Positions 1 through 8,600 of a stretch of DNA of 64,000 bases are shown piece after piece (positions within the stretch are counted from its first letter, which is position 1; each line of letters starts with the position of its first letter). The DNA comes from Alcanivorax quisquiliarum (GTDB lineage Bacteria > Pseudomonadota > Gammaproteobacteria > Pseudomonadales > Alcanivoracaceae): positions 248,001 through 312,000 of the forward strand of contig NZ_JALKII010000001.1 in assembly GCF_023051175.1 (NCBI RefSeq). The letters are read 5' to 3'. The notes under the pieces are model-generated. The model had not been told where the DNA came from. It made no database searches and worked only from the letters and a program-made list of their open reading frames with translations. The position numbers and the translations under genes are program-made.

Positions 1-768
1 TTGCAAAAACGCAAGTTGCAACAGGCTGTCGTGCAAATGAAACGGCTCAAGGATGAGAATGAGCGGCTGCTGCAAGCGTTGGGCGAGGGCATTTTTGGTA
101 CGGATGCACAGGGTGCTATCTCATTCTGTAATGATGCTGCGGCAACATTACTTGCCACTACACGCAAGGCCCTGGCCGGCCGTACAATTGATGAAATATT
201 GTGCAGTGACGATCAAGGCACGCCTTTTTCCTGGTCAGATTCGGCTTTGCTGGCTGCTTGCAGCGAAGGGCAGGGCTGGCGCAACGATATCAGTTTGTAT
301 GCACGCCGTGGCGAGGCTCTGGTGCCGCTGGAAATGACCGCAACCCCCATCAGCCCCGTTGGCGAACCTTTCAGCGGCTGCGTGATCCTGTTTCGTGAGC
401 TGACTGGAAACGAACTTTCTGTGCAGGAACGCCACGCCCGTGAAAGCCGTCGTTATCCGCGCAAGAAAGTGTTTCGCGAGATGGTGTTGTTCGATCGCAC
501 AACTGGTGGCAATGTAGGGCGCTTGATGAACATCAGTATCGACGGATTCAAGCTCAGCAGCCGCAAGGCGATCAAAGAGGGACAAAAACTTGCTTTGAGC
601 ATGGTTCTGCCGGAACAGATCAACGGCTTGAACACTCTCAGTTTTGATGCAAGAGCCGTCTGGTGCCAGCTTTCCGGTACCGGCGAGGATTACCATACCG
701 GTTTCCAGTTTCTGGATATGAACGATACCGGGCGCGGTATTATCCAGACTCTGATGGAAAAAATATGA
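1..768 (+). CDS. PAS-PilZ c-di-GMP sensor protein (5' truncated)
   Basis: The frame is open at the left edge, so the true start lies outside the window; about 255 residues are visible. The first 25 residues are charged and heptad-like (probable coiled coil). Residues about 20-135 look like a PAS fold (GEGIFGTD followed by FCNDAAA). Residues about 148-250 form a PilZ domain with the arginine motif RRYPRK near residue 150 and NISIDG near 177, the two motifs that bind cyclic di-GMP. It is probably a cytoplasmic c-di-GMP-responsive sensor or effector; the PAS ligand cannot be told. It lies 130 bp before the type II secretion operon on the same strand, so read-through or functional coupling is possible but unproven. 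Confidence 0.85.
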   Translation: MQKRKLQQAVVQMKRLKDENERLLQALGEGIFGTDAQGAISFCNDAAATLLATTRKALAGRTIDEILCSDDQGTPFSWSDSALLAACSEGQGWRNDISLYARRGEALVPLEMTATPISPVGEPFSGCVILFRELTGNELSVQERHARESRRYPRKKVFREMVLFDRTTGGNVGRLMNISIDGFKLSSRKAIKEGQKLALSMVLPEQINGLNTLSFDARAVWCQLSGTGEDYHTGFQFLDMNDTGRGIIQTLMEKI

Positions 769-773
769 TGACG

Positions 774-835
774 TGATGCCATTATAAACACGGTGGCATC
801 AGGGGAGCACCGGCGGCGTTCGGCACAGGTGCTCC
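774..835 (+). promoter_or_regulatory. Two tandem hairpins between the PilZ gene and gspE
   Basis: Hairpin 1 pairs TGATGCCA (774-781) with TGGCATCA (794-801). Hairpin 2 pairs GGAGCACC (804-811) with GGTGCTCC (828-835). A second copy of GGTGCTCC at 865-872 could compete for the same 5' arm. Neither hairpin has a T tract, so a classical terminator is doubtful. Together they fill the leader of the secretion operon and may act as an attenuator or processing site. This is inferred from pairing only. Confidence 0.4.
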
Positions 836-898
836 TGCAAGGGATTGATGGCCAGCGGAGCGGGGGTGCTCCAGGCCCAACAGTGAGTAGCTGCCACC

Positions 899-2428
899 AT
901 GATATCCGAGCCCGAGATTGATCTTGAAGATGACGTCATCGAAGACGCCATTTCAGCCGTCGCCTCCCGCGAGGTGCTGCCCTACAGCTATGCCCGTCGC
1001 CACCGCGTTCTGCTGCGAGGCCACAACGGCGAGCGAGAATTGTGTTGTGTGCCGCCGCTGGATATCCGCGTGCTGGCCGAGGTGCGGCGCTGGCTGGGTG
1101 ATCTGCCGCGTATCGTAACCATGGATGACGGCGCGCTCGCCGGTGCCATGGCAATCACCTACGAGCAGCAACGCGGCGCCGCCGCCGAGGCCGCCGACAA
1201 CCTTGAGGGACTGGATCTTGCCAGCCTGGCCGAAGCGCTGCCGGAAACCTCCGACCTGCTGGAGCAGGAAGACGACGCCCCCATCATTCGCCTGATCAAC
1301 GCACTGTTGCAGGAGGCGATTCGCGAAAACGCGTCCGATATCCACATTGAAACCTTCGAGCGCCGCCTGCTGGTACGGATGCGTGTGGATGGCGTGCTGC
1401 GTGAAGTGCTGGCACCACGTCGCGAGCTGGCACCGCTGCTGGTGTCGCGCATCAAGGTCATGGCGCGGCTGGACATCGCCGAAAAGCGTGTACCACAGGA
1501 TGGCCGTATATCCCTGCGCGTCGGCGGGCGCGATGTGGATGTGCGGGTTTCCACCATGCCTTCAAGCAATGGCGAGCGCGTGGTGATGCGGCTGCTGGAC
1601 AAGCAGGCGGGTCGTTTGCAGCTTGGCCATCTGGGCATGGGGGATGTCTGCTACAAGGAAATGATGGAGCAGATCCACAAGCCCCACGGCATCATCCTGG
1701 TGACCGGCCCGACCGGCTCGGGCAAGACCACCACGCTGTATGCCGGGCTGACCGAACTCAATGATTCCTCGCGCAACATCCTGACCGTGGAAGACCCGGT
1801 GGAGTATCAGCTTGAGGGCATCGGCCAGACCCAGGTGAACAACAAGGTCGAGATGACCTTCGCCCGTGGCCTGCGTGCCATTCTGCGGCAAGACCCCGAT
1901 GTCGTCATGATCGGTGAGATCCGCGATCTGGAAACCGCCGAGATCGCCGTGCAGGCCTCCCTCACCGGCCACCTTGTGTTGTCGACCCTGCATACCAACA
2001 CCGCCGTGGGGGCCGTGACGCGGCTACAGGATATGGGTATCGAGCCGTTTCTGCTGTCATCAAGTCTGCTTGGTGTGATGGCCCAGCGGCTGGTGCGCGT
2101 GCTCTGCCCGGATTGCAAGACGCCTTATGACGCCACGCCGGGCGAACTGGCGGTAATGGGCTGCGCCGAGGGCGAGCCGATGACGCTGTATCGGCCGAAC
2201 GGCTGTGAGCACTGCAACCAGCTCGGCTATCGCGGCAGGACGGGTATCTACGAGCTGGTGGTGGTGGATGACGACATGCGCGAAATGATCCATGAACGTG
2301 CCAGTGAGCAGGCGCTGGAACAACACGCCCGCAAGCGCACGCCCAGTATTCGGGCGGACGGCTGGCGCAAGGTCATGGCCGGCGACACCACCATCGAAGA
2401 AATCTTGCGCGTGACCAGGGAAAACTGA
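899..2428 (+). CDS. gspE: Type II secretion system ATPase GspE
   Basis: Cytoplasmic hexameric ATPase that powers pseudopilus assembly of the type II secretion system. At 509 residues it has the family length. Visible motifs are Walker [11 protein letters not shown] at about 270-279, the Walker B region DVVMIGE near 335, and two CxxC pairs (CPDC near 402, CEHC near 436) that hold the zinc of the C-terminal CM domain, which separates GspE from most PilT proteins. The N-terminal 150 residues correspond to the GspL-binding part. The ATG at 899 has only a weak ribosome site. The stop overlaps the gspF start (TGATG). It opens the gsp operon visible here; gspC and gspD are not upstream in this window. 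Confidence 0.96.
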   Translation: MISEPEIDLEDDVIEDAISAVASREVLPYSYARRHRVLLRGHNGERELCCVPPLDIRVLAEVRRWLGDLPRIVTMDDGALAGAMAITYEQQRGAAAEAADNLEGLDLASLAEALPETSDLLEQEDDAPIIRLINALLQEAIRENASDIHIETFERRLLVRMRVDGVLREVLAPRRELAPLLVSRIKVMARLDIAEKRVPQDGRISLRVGGRDVDVRVSTMPSSNGERVVMRLLDKQAGRLQLGHLGMGDVCYKEMMEQIHKPHGIILVTGPTGSGKTTTLYAGLTELNDSSRNILTVEDPVEYQLEGIGQTQVNNKVEMTFARGLRAILRQDPDVVMIGEIRDLETAEIAVQASLTGHLVLSTLHTNTAVGAVTRLQDMGIEPFLLSSSLLGVMAQRLVRVLCPDCKTPYDATPGELAVMGCAEGEPMTLYRPNGCEHCNQLGYRGRTGIYELVVVDDDMREMIHERASEQALEQHARKRTPSIRADGWRKVMAGDTTIEEILRVTREN

Positions 2429-3651
2429 TGCCGGCATTCGAGTATCGCTCTCTGGATGCGGGGGGCAAGATCAAGAAAGGGCTGATCGAAGCCGACAGCG
2501 CCCGGCAGGTACGCCAGCAGCTACGTAGCAAGGGCTGGGTGCCCATCGAGGTGCGGGAAACCAAAGACCGCAAGGGCAAGCAGTCGCTGTTTGCCGGCAT
2601 GTCACGGTCCGGCAAGCTCAATACCGGCGAGCAGGCGCTGTTCACGCGTCAACTGGCGACGCTGATCCGCTCCGGCCTGCCGGTGGAACAAGCGCTGTCC
2701 GCCGTTGCCCGGCAAGCCGGACGGGTGCACATGGAGCGCATCGTGCTGGCGGTGCGCGCCAAGGTCACCGAGGGCTACAGCCTGGCACGAGCTATGGCGG
2801 AATTTCCCCGTGCGTTCCCGGAAATGTACCGGGCGACAGTGGCCGCCGGCGAATCCTCCGGCCATCTCGAACAGGTGCTTGAACAACTGGCGGACTATCT
2901 GGAAAGCCGCCACGACACAGGCCGTTCGGTGATGCAATCGCTGGCCTATCCGCTGTTTATCATGGTGTTTTCGTTACTCATCATCACCGGCATGATGACG
3001 TTCGTCGTACCGCGCATGGTCGATGTTTTTTCTCGCAACCAGGAAGCGCTGCCGGCGCTGACGCGCTTCATGATTACCCTGAGCGAGCTGTTTCGCGACT
3101 GGATGTGGCTGGTGGTGCTATTGATTGTGCTGGGGGTGATCGTGTTCGCCCGTGCCATGCGCTCGCCAGCGTTTCGCATGCGGGTGCACATTCGTCTGGC
3201 TCGGTCTCCATTGATAGGCAAACTGATCTGTACCTCGGACAGCTCCCGCCTTGCGAGCACCCTGGGCATCCTCTCACGATCGGGTGTGCCGCTGGTGGAA
3301 GCGCTGGCAATATCCAGCCAGGTAGTAAGCAATCTGGCTATTCGCGAAGCAGTACATCAGGCAGCCAATCGCGTGCGTGAAGGCGGCAACCTCAGCCGGG
3401 CGCTGGAAGCCAGCGGCTATTTCCCGCCGATGCTGGTGCAGATGATTGCCAGCGGCGAGGCCAGCGGCGAGCTGGATCGCATGCTCACCCGCGCGGCGGA
3501 ATATCAGGAACGTGAAATGAGCGGTGTGGTCAATACCGTTGTCGGATTGCTAGGCCCGACCATGCTGTTGTTCATGGCCGGCCTGGTGTTGCTGATCGTG
3601 CTTGCCATGATGCAACCGATCATGCAAATGAACAGCCTGTTTGGCCTGTAA
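2428..3651 (+). CDS. gspF: Type II secretion inner-membrane platform protein GspF
   Basis: Polytopic inner-membrane protein that couples the GspE ATPase to pseudopilin assembly. It has 407 residues, the usual size, with two T2SS-F repeats (roughly residues 70-190 and 270-395) and three predicted membrane segments near 170-192, 223-242 and 375-400. The start typical of the family, [14 protein letters not shown], is present. It starts inside the gspE stop codon (TGATG), indicating translational coupling. It is followed by an 87 bp gap, the only real break in the operon, before the pseudopilin genes. Confidence 0.96.
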   Translation: MPAFEYRSLDAGGKIKKGLIEADSARQVRQQLRSKGWVPIEVRETKDRKGKQSLFAGMSRSGKLNTGEQALFTRQLATLIRSGLPVEQALSAVARQAGRVHMERIVLAVRAKVTEGYSLARAMAEFPRAFPEMYRATVAAGESSGHLEQVLEQLADYLESRHDTGRSVMQSLAYPLFIMVFSLLIITGMMTFVVPRMVDVFSRNQEALPALTRFMITLSELFRDWMWLVVLLIVLGVIVFARAMRSPAFRMRVHIRLARSPLIGKLICTSDSSRLASTLGILSRSGVPLVEALAISSQVVSNLAIREAVHQAANRVREGGNLSRALEASGYFPPMLVQMIASGEASGELDRMLTRAAEYQEREMSGVVNTVVGLLGPTMLLFMAGLVLLIVLAMMQPIMQMNSLFGL

Positions 3652-3738
3652 ACGGACTGCGCAGGCAGGCAAGCAGGGCAGGGCTGGGCAGAGGGCGTCG
3701 GGGTTGGGCGCCGAACTTTTACTGGTGGAGACAGGGCA

Positions 3739-4176
3739 ATGAAGAAATTGACATGGCGCACGGCCCAGCGAGGCCTGACGCTGATCGAAATCATGGTAGT
3801 GGTGGCGATCATCGGCCTGCTTGCAGCAATGATCGTGCCGAACGTGATCGGCCAGGGCGAGCAGGCAAAGGTGGATCTGGCTAAAACCAATATGGCCAGC
3901 ATCGCCTCGGCGCTGGATATGTTTCGCCTGCACAACAGCCGCTACCCGACCACCGAAGAAGGGTTGCGCGGCCTGGTCGAGCGCCCGTCGTCGGCGCGCA
4001 GCTGGCCGGAAGGCGGTTACCTGTCGCGTATTCCGCAAGACCCTTGGGGCAGTGACTATATCTATATCAGCCCGGGCACCTCTGGCCCGTACGATCTGAT
4101 TTCCCTTGGCGCGGATGGCATGGAAGGCGGTGAGGGCGTCAATGCAGATCTCAACTACCGCGAATTGCAACGCTAA
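3739..4176 (+). CDS. gspG: Major pseudopilin GspG
   Basis: Main subunit of the type II secretion pseudopilus; 145 residues. The short basic leader ends in QRG and the mature protein begins LTLIEIMVVV, so the prepilin peptidase site and the conserved Glu+5 are present; position +1 is Leu rather than Phe. The single hydrophobic helix is followed by the conserved GspG core (DMFRLHNSRYPTTEEGL) and an acidic C-terminal segment expected to hold calcium. A good ribosome site (GGAGACAGGG) precedes the ATG. The processing peptidase GspO/PilD is not encoded in the window. The last 35 bp overlap gspH. Confidence 0.96.
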   Translation: MKKLTWRTAQRGLTLIEIMVVVAIIGLLAAMIVPNVIGQGEQAKVDLAKTNMASIASALDMFRLHNSRYPTTEEGLRGLVERPSSARSWPEGGYLSRIPQDPWGSDYIYISPGTSGPYDLISLGADGMEGGEGVNADLNYRELQR

Positions 4177-4771
4177 CGCGTTACACCGCGCGGCCGGATT
4201 CACGCTGGTCGAAATCCTGGTGGTGGTGGTCATGGTGGCGCTGTTCGCTGCTGTGCTAGCCCCCGGTTTTTTTCTCAGTGATGATCGCGAGCTTGATCAA
4301 GCCGGGGTTTGGCTCGAGGAACTGCTGGCGACGGTCGGTGAACAAAGCGTGTTCAGTGGCGAGCTACTGGGCATCCATCTCACCGATCAGCGCATCACGC
4401 CGATGCGCTTTGACCCCGAGCAGCAGAAATTCGTGCCCTTCGGGGGGGATTCCCGTGCGGCGCTGGAGAGCCGGGAATTCAAGGAGACGTTGCGCCTGAG
4501 CTGGGAACTGGAAACCGTGGAGCAACATCAGTACGACGCACCGCCGGGCGCCGGTTATGGCCTGGTGGAAGCCGCCGAAGCGCGGCTTGTAGCGGGCGAG
4601 GACAGGGACGATCGCGAACGCCGACCGCAACTGTTTTTTTTCCCCAGCGGCGAAGCCACGCCGGCTCGTCTGAAGATCGAACTCAGTGGCGATCATCGTA
4701 ATTCGGCACCGCTGGAGATCACGCTCAATGCACTTGGCCAGGCAGAGCTGCTCAAGGAAGACGAGCCATGA
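4142..4771 (+). CDS. gspH: Minor pseudopilin GspH
   Basis: Minor pseudopilin of the type II secretion system, 209 residues with this start. The open frame runs from 4106, but the ATG at 4142 gives a normal 16-residue leader before AAGFTLVEILVVV and has GGTGAGGG in ribosome-site position, so it is preferred. Gly-1, Phe+1 and Glu+5 are all present. The start lies inside the end of gspG and the stop overlaps gspI by ATGA. The mature domain is longer than in many GspH proteins and poor in recognisable motifs, as usual for this subunit. Confidence 0.88.
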   Translation: MQISTTANCNANALHRAAGFTLVEILVVVVMVALFAAVLAPGFFLSDDRELDQAGVWLEELLATVGEQSVFSGELLGIHLTDQRITPMRFDPEQQKFVPFGGDSRAALESREFKETLRLSWELETVEQHQYDAPPGAGYGLVEAAEARLVAGEDRDDRERRPQLFFFPSGEATPARLKIELSGDHRNSAPLEITLNALGQAELLKEDEP

Positions 4772-5220
4772 AGCAACGTGGCTTCACGCTGGTCGAGGTG
4801 CTGGTGGCACTGTCGATTCTGGTGTTTGCGATCATGGCGCTGATGCAGAGTATGGGCGTAGCAGCAGTCAATACCGCCATGCTGGATGAGCGCACCGCTG
4901 CCTATATGGTCGCCGCCGACAAACTGGTGGAACTACAGGTTTATCAGCGCTGGCCGGAAAACGGCACCACCGACGAGAAGCTGGAGCCGCCCGAGGACGA
5001 CGAGCACGGCCGCACCTGGCTGATCCGCACCATCATCAGCAACGGCCCCTACCCGGATACGCGCCGGGTGGATATCGAGGTTGGCCCGGAAACACGCCTC
5101 GGCAGCGAGCGGCAAGTGCTGTATATACTGACCAGCCTGCTCGGCCGGCCGGCGCCGGAAACAATGCCACTTGATGGCGGCACGGAAGGCAATGATCCGC
5201 CCCCGGAGGGAGCAGGCTGA
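4768..5220 (+). CDS. gspI: Minor pseudopilin GspI
   Basis: Minor pseudopilin, 150 residues. The very short leader MKQRG is followed by FTLVEVLVALSILVF with the conserved Phe+1 and Glu+5. GspI is known to nucleate the tip complex with GspJ and GspK. The C-terminal third is rich in Pro, Glu and Gly and ends in a low-complexity tail (DPPPEGAG) longer than the folded domain needs. It overlaps gspH (ATGA) and gspJ (TGATG), so these genes are probably translated in a coupled way. Confidence 0.94.
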   Translation: MKQRGFTLVEVLVALSILVFAIMALMQSMGVAAVNTAMLDERTAAYMVAADKLVELQVYQRWPENGTTDEKLEPPEDDEHGRTWLIRTIISNGPYPDTRRVDIEVGPETRLGSERQVLYILTSLLGRPAPETMPLDGGTEGNDPPPEGAG

Positions 5221-5855
5221 TGCGCCGTCAGGAAGGCTTCACGTTACTGGAAGTGATCGTCGCCATCGCTATTTTTGCGGTGATGTACCTGATCGCCCAT
5301 GCATCGTTCAGTGAAGCGCTGAACAATCGCGAATTGCTGGCCGAGCACGCGACCCGGCAGGAATCACGGCAGCGGGCGCTGATTTTTCTGGCACAGGATA
5401 TCGAACAGATTATCGCCCGGCCGGTGCGCGATGCCTTTGGCGATCAGCAGCCGGCATTGCGCGGCACGCTGGAATATTTCGAGTTTACCCGCCTGGGCTG
5501 GGCCAACCCTTTCGATCTGCGCCCCCGCAGCCAGATGCAGCGCGTCGCCTATCTGCTTGACGAAGAACAGCGGCTGGTGCGCCGTTACTGGCCGGCGCTG
5601 GATGTGAACGTCGGCACCGAGCCGGTGGACATGATCCTGCTCGAGGGGGTGGACACACTGACATTTCGCTATCTGGCGGAAGACCCCAACGGCGACTGGC
5701 AATGGTTTGATATCTGGCCGGATATTCACCTGGAGCAAACCCCGCCATTGCACCAGCCGCTACCTCGCAGCGTGGAAATGGAAATTCGCCTGGAGGATGG
5801 CAGCCGCTTGCACCGTTATTTCCGCACCGTGATCAACCCCTGGAGCCAGACATGA
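5220..5855 (+). CDS. gspJ: Minor pseudopilin GspJ
   Basis: Minor pseudopilin of the tip complex, 211 residues. The leader MRRQEG precedes FTLLEVIVAIAIFAVM with Phe+1 and Glu+5. The RQRALIFLAQDIEQ segment after the helix is typical of GspJ, and the C-terminal beta-rich part (YWPALD, LEGVDTLTFRYL) matches the family pattern. It overlaps gspI by TGATG and gspK by ATGA. Confidence 0.94.
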   Translation: MRRQEGFTLLEVIVAIAIFAVMYLIAHASFSEALNNRELLAEHATRQESRQRALIFLAQDIEQIIARPVRDAFGDQQPALRGTLEYFEFTRLGWANPFDLRPRSQMQRVAYLLDEEQRLVRRYWPALDVNVGTEPVDMILLEGVDTLTFRYLAEDPNGDWQWFDIWPDIHLEQTPPLHQPLPRSVEMEIRLEDGSRLHRYFRTVINPWSQT

Positions 5856-6916
5856 AGCACCGGCAACGAGGGGTAGCTCTGATAGTGGTGCTGATGATGG
5901 TAGCGCTGATGGCGGTGATCGCCACCGACATGATGGTGCGCCAGGACAGGTTTCGCGCCCGCACGGAAAACCTGACCGATTGGGACATGCGCTATCAGTA
6001 TGCGATTGCCGCTGAAACGGTAGCCATCCAGGCGCTGATCGACGATATGGAAGACGACCGGCACAACAATGCCTTGCTGGATGACTGTGTTGACGAGCAG
6101 TGGGCGATCAGCCTGCCGCCGACGCCCTATGAAGACGCCGTGCTCAGTGCGACGGTGCAGGATCTTCAGGGGCGCTTCAATATCAATTGGCTGGTCAGCC
6201 AGCAGGGCACCGAGTTTCAGCGTGACGAGGGGTGGCGGGAGCGCCTGGCGCGGCTGTTGGCGGAGACACTGACCGATCCATTGAAAGCACAGACACTGTC
6301 GCATGAGCTGGCCGACTGGCTCGACACCAACAATATGGTGGATGGTGTCGAAGGTGCCGAGGATGCGGAATACCGCTGGATGCGCACCCCGAACAGCCCG
6401 GCTGCGCATGAATCGGAGTTGCGTGCCCTGCGCAGCATGAGTGCGACGGATATTCCCTCGCCGCTGTTCTGGACGCTGTTTACGGCACTGCCGCCGGGCA
6501 CGCGACTGAACGTCAATACCGCACCGCTGCCGGTGCTGGATGCGCTGTTTGCCGATAACGTCGGCGAGGCCGGCACGCAGCAGATAAAAACATTGCGCGA
6601 AGAAGCTGCCATCGGTTCGATCGACGAGCTGATGGCGCAGGCACCGTTCGCGGCGCTGGAAGATGACATGCGCACCGCGCTGGCAGCCATGCTCGACGTG
6701 CGTTCAAGCTATTTTCAGGTAATGATCGATGTCGTTCATAATGACCAGCGCAGCCGCCTGGTCACACGACTGCAACGACTGGAGCAGGGGCCCACGGAGG
6801 TCTTCAGCCGGCAACTGGTGCCGGTGCTCGGCCCGCTGGAGCCACCCTGCAATACATTCTATAACGAGGCCACCACGCCCCAGAGCTCAACACAGGAAAA
6901 TGGGCAGCGACCATGA
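5852..6916 (+). CDS. gspK: Minor pseudopilin GspK
   Basis: Large minor pseudopilin that caps the pseudopilus; 354 residues, slightly longer than usual. The leader MKHRQRG is followed by VALIVVLMMVALM. As in other GspK proteins the Glu+5 is absent, which fits its position at the tip. The conserved ELADWLD near residue 150 and the segment LNVNTAPLPVLDAL near 220 are GspK signatures. The gene overlaps gspJ and gspL by ATGA. Confidence 0.95.
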   Translation: MKHRQRGVALIVVLMMVALMAVIATDMMVRQDRFRARTENLTDWDMRYQYAIAAETVAIQALIDDMEDDRHNNALLDDCVDEQWAISLPPTPYEDAVLSATVQDLQGRFNINWLVSQQGTEFQRDEGWRERLARLLAETLTDPLKAQTLSHELADWLDTNNMVDGVEGAEDAEYRWMRTPNSPAAHESELRALRSMSATDIPSPLFWTLFTALPPGTRLNVNTAPLPVLDALFADNVGEAGTQQIKTLREEAAIGSIDELMAQAPFAALEDDMRTALAAMLDVRSSYFQVMIDVVHNDQRSRLVTRLQRLEQGPTEVFSRQLVPVLGPLEPPCNTFYNEATTPQSSTQENGQRP

Positions 6917-8067
6917 TGGATGACAGCACTTTGATTTACCTGCTCGCCGGCGCGTTACGCGCCGACAGCCCCAGCGACGTCGATGCAATCTGGCAACATC
7001 GAGCCGATACGATCGAGCGCGGCACGCTTGCTGAGGCGCTGGAGAGCGTCAGTGGCCGCGTGCGGGTGGTGCTCTCTGCGGGCGACGTGCTGCTCACCAG
7101 TGTCGAGCTTAGTCGCCGCCAGGCACGACATATCCAGAAAGTGCTGCCTTATCTGCTGGAGGAGTCACTGCTCAGTAGTACCGATGAGATGTGGTTTGCC
7201 CACGGCCGCCCGGTCGACAGCCATTACCCTGTCGCCGCCTGCGAGCGGGACGGGCTGGAGCAGCTGCTGGCCTGGTTCGACGAGGCCAGCGATGTGCAGC
7301 TGGCAGGTGCCTGGGTGGATGCTGATCTGCTCCAGCCCCACGCGCCTTGCCTGGTGTGGCAGGATGCAGAGTTGCTGTGCGTGCCGAGCCCGGGGCAAGC
7401 GGCAATCGTGCCGCACTCGGAGCTTGCGCAGTTGCCGCAATTGCTGGGGATCGAGACGGAGGAATTCATGCGCATCGAGCACCCGGAAGCGCTGCTCACT
7501 GCATTCCGCGAAGCCCTTGGCAGCGGCGCTGGTGTGGCGCTGCTGCATGGCGATCTGCGACCCACCGTGCAACAGGGCGCATGGAGCGAGAAGATACGCC
7601 CCTGGCGGCCCTTGGCAGGGCTTGCCGCTGGCGTCCTGGTGGCCGTATGGGGCTTGTTGTTGGCACAGCAGTGGCAGTTAAACCGGGCTGCCGAGGCACG
7701 CGCAGCAGAAGCGGTGGCGATGTATCAGGAGCTGTTCCCCGGTGCGCCGCGGCCGCAACTGCTGCAACGGGAATTCCGCACCCAGCTGGAGCGCATGGGC
7801 GGCAGTGCCGCAGGGGGCGGTTTTCTGTCATTGATGACGCCGGTCGGCGAGATTCTCGGCGGCGCAACCGATCAGGGCGTGACACCACGCCGCATCCAGT
7901 TTGATGAGCGGGAAAGTGTGTTGCTGGTGGATATTACTGCGCGGGATTTCGGGATACTGGAAAACCTGCGAGAAAAAATGCAATCGGCCGGCCTGAGCGC
8001 CGAGATCGGCACGGCACGCAGTGAAGCCAGTGGCGTAACAGCACGTATGCGAGTGGGGCAGGGCTGA
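6913..8067 (+). CDS. gspL: Type II secretion protein GspL
   Basis: Bitopic inner-membrane protein that recruits GspE to the membrane; 384 residues. The N-terminal 230 residues form the actin-like cytoplasmic domain (RRQARHIQKVLPYLLEE is a typical GspL segment). One membrane helix lies at about 235-252 (AGVLVAVWGLLLA), and a periplasmic ferredoxin-like domain follows that pairs with GspM. Two adjacent ATG codons at 6913 and 6916 could both serve as start. It overlaps gspK by four bases. Confidence 0.93.
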   Translation: MMDDSTLIYLLAGALRADSPSDVDAIWQHRADTIERGTLAEALESVSGRVRVVLSAGDVLLTSVELSRRQARHIQKVLPYLLEESLLSSTDEMWFAHGRPVDSHYPVAACERDGLEQLLAWFDEASDVQLAGAWVDADLLQPHAPCLVWQDAELLCVPSPGQAAIVPHSELAQLPQLLGIETEEFMRIEHPEALLTAFREALGSGAGVALLHGDLRPTVQQGAWSEKIRPWRPLAGLAAGVLVAVWGLLLAQQWQLNRAAEARAAEAVAMYQELFPGAPRPQLLQREFRTQLERMGGSAAGGGFLSLMTPVGEILGGATDQGVTPRRIQFDERESVLLVDITARDFGILENLREKMQSAGLSAEIGTARSEASGVTARMRVGQG

Positions 8068-8069
8068 TT

Positions 8070-8600
8070 ATGGGCGAGTACATCCAGCAATGGCGCGCAC
8101 AAGCGCTGAAATCCATGGAGCCGGCCCGGCAGTGGTACGCCGGCTTGCAACACCGTGAACAGGTCGCGGTGGCCGTACTGGGCGTGGCAGTGGTGTTGAT
8201 GCTGCTTTATCTGTTGCTCTGGAAGCCGGTTCTCAACGGCCGCAACGCCGCGGCACAACGCTATGTGGCGCAGGCACAGATCGTCGACTGGATCGCTGAT
8301 AATGCCGCCGTGGTGCGCGAGGCCCAGCGCAGCCAGAACGGGCAACCGACCATGCAGGGTGACTGGATCAGCGTCATCAATGCAAGTGCCACACAAGCCG
8401 GTCTGACGCTGCGCGGCTTCACCCCGGAAGGCTCCGACGCGGCACGGGTGCAGCTGGAGCAGCAGCCTTTCGCACCAGTCATCACCTGGTTACAAAGCCT
8501 CCAGCTGGAGCAGGGAGTGCGTGCCGCAGCGGTAGAAATTTCCACCGGCCAGACGCCGGGCACTGTCAATGTGCGCGCCACCTTGCGTCGGGGTAGCTGA
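8070..8600 (+). CDS. gspM: Type II secretion protein GspM
   Basis: Small bitopic inner-membrane protein that partners GspL; 176 residues. A cytoplasmic N-terminus of 30 residues is followed by one membrane helix (about 32-51, VAVAVLGVAVVLMLLYLLLW) and a periplasmic domain. Size, topology and place after gspL support the call; sequence identity within this family is generally low. Its stop overlaps the next start as TGATG, tying the following unknown gene to this operon. Confidence 0.9.
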   Translation: MGEYIQQWRAQALKSMEPARQWYAGLQHREQVAVAVLGVAVVLMLLYLLLWKPVLNGRNAAAQRYVAQAQIVDWIADNAAVVREAQRSQNGQPTMQGDWISVINASATQAGLTLRGFTPEGSDAARVQLEQQPFAPVITWLQSLQLEQGVRAAAVEISTGQTPGTVNVRATLRRGS

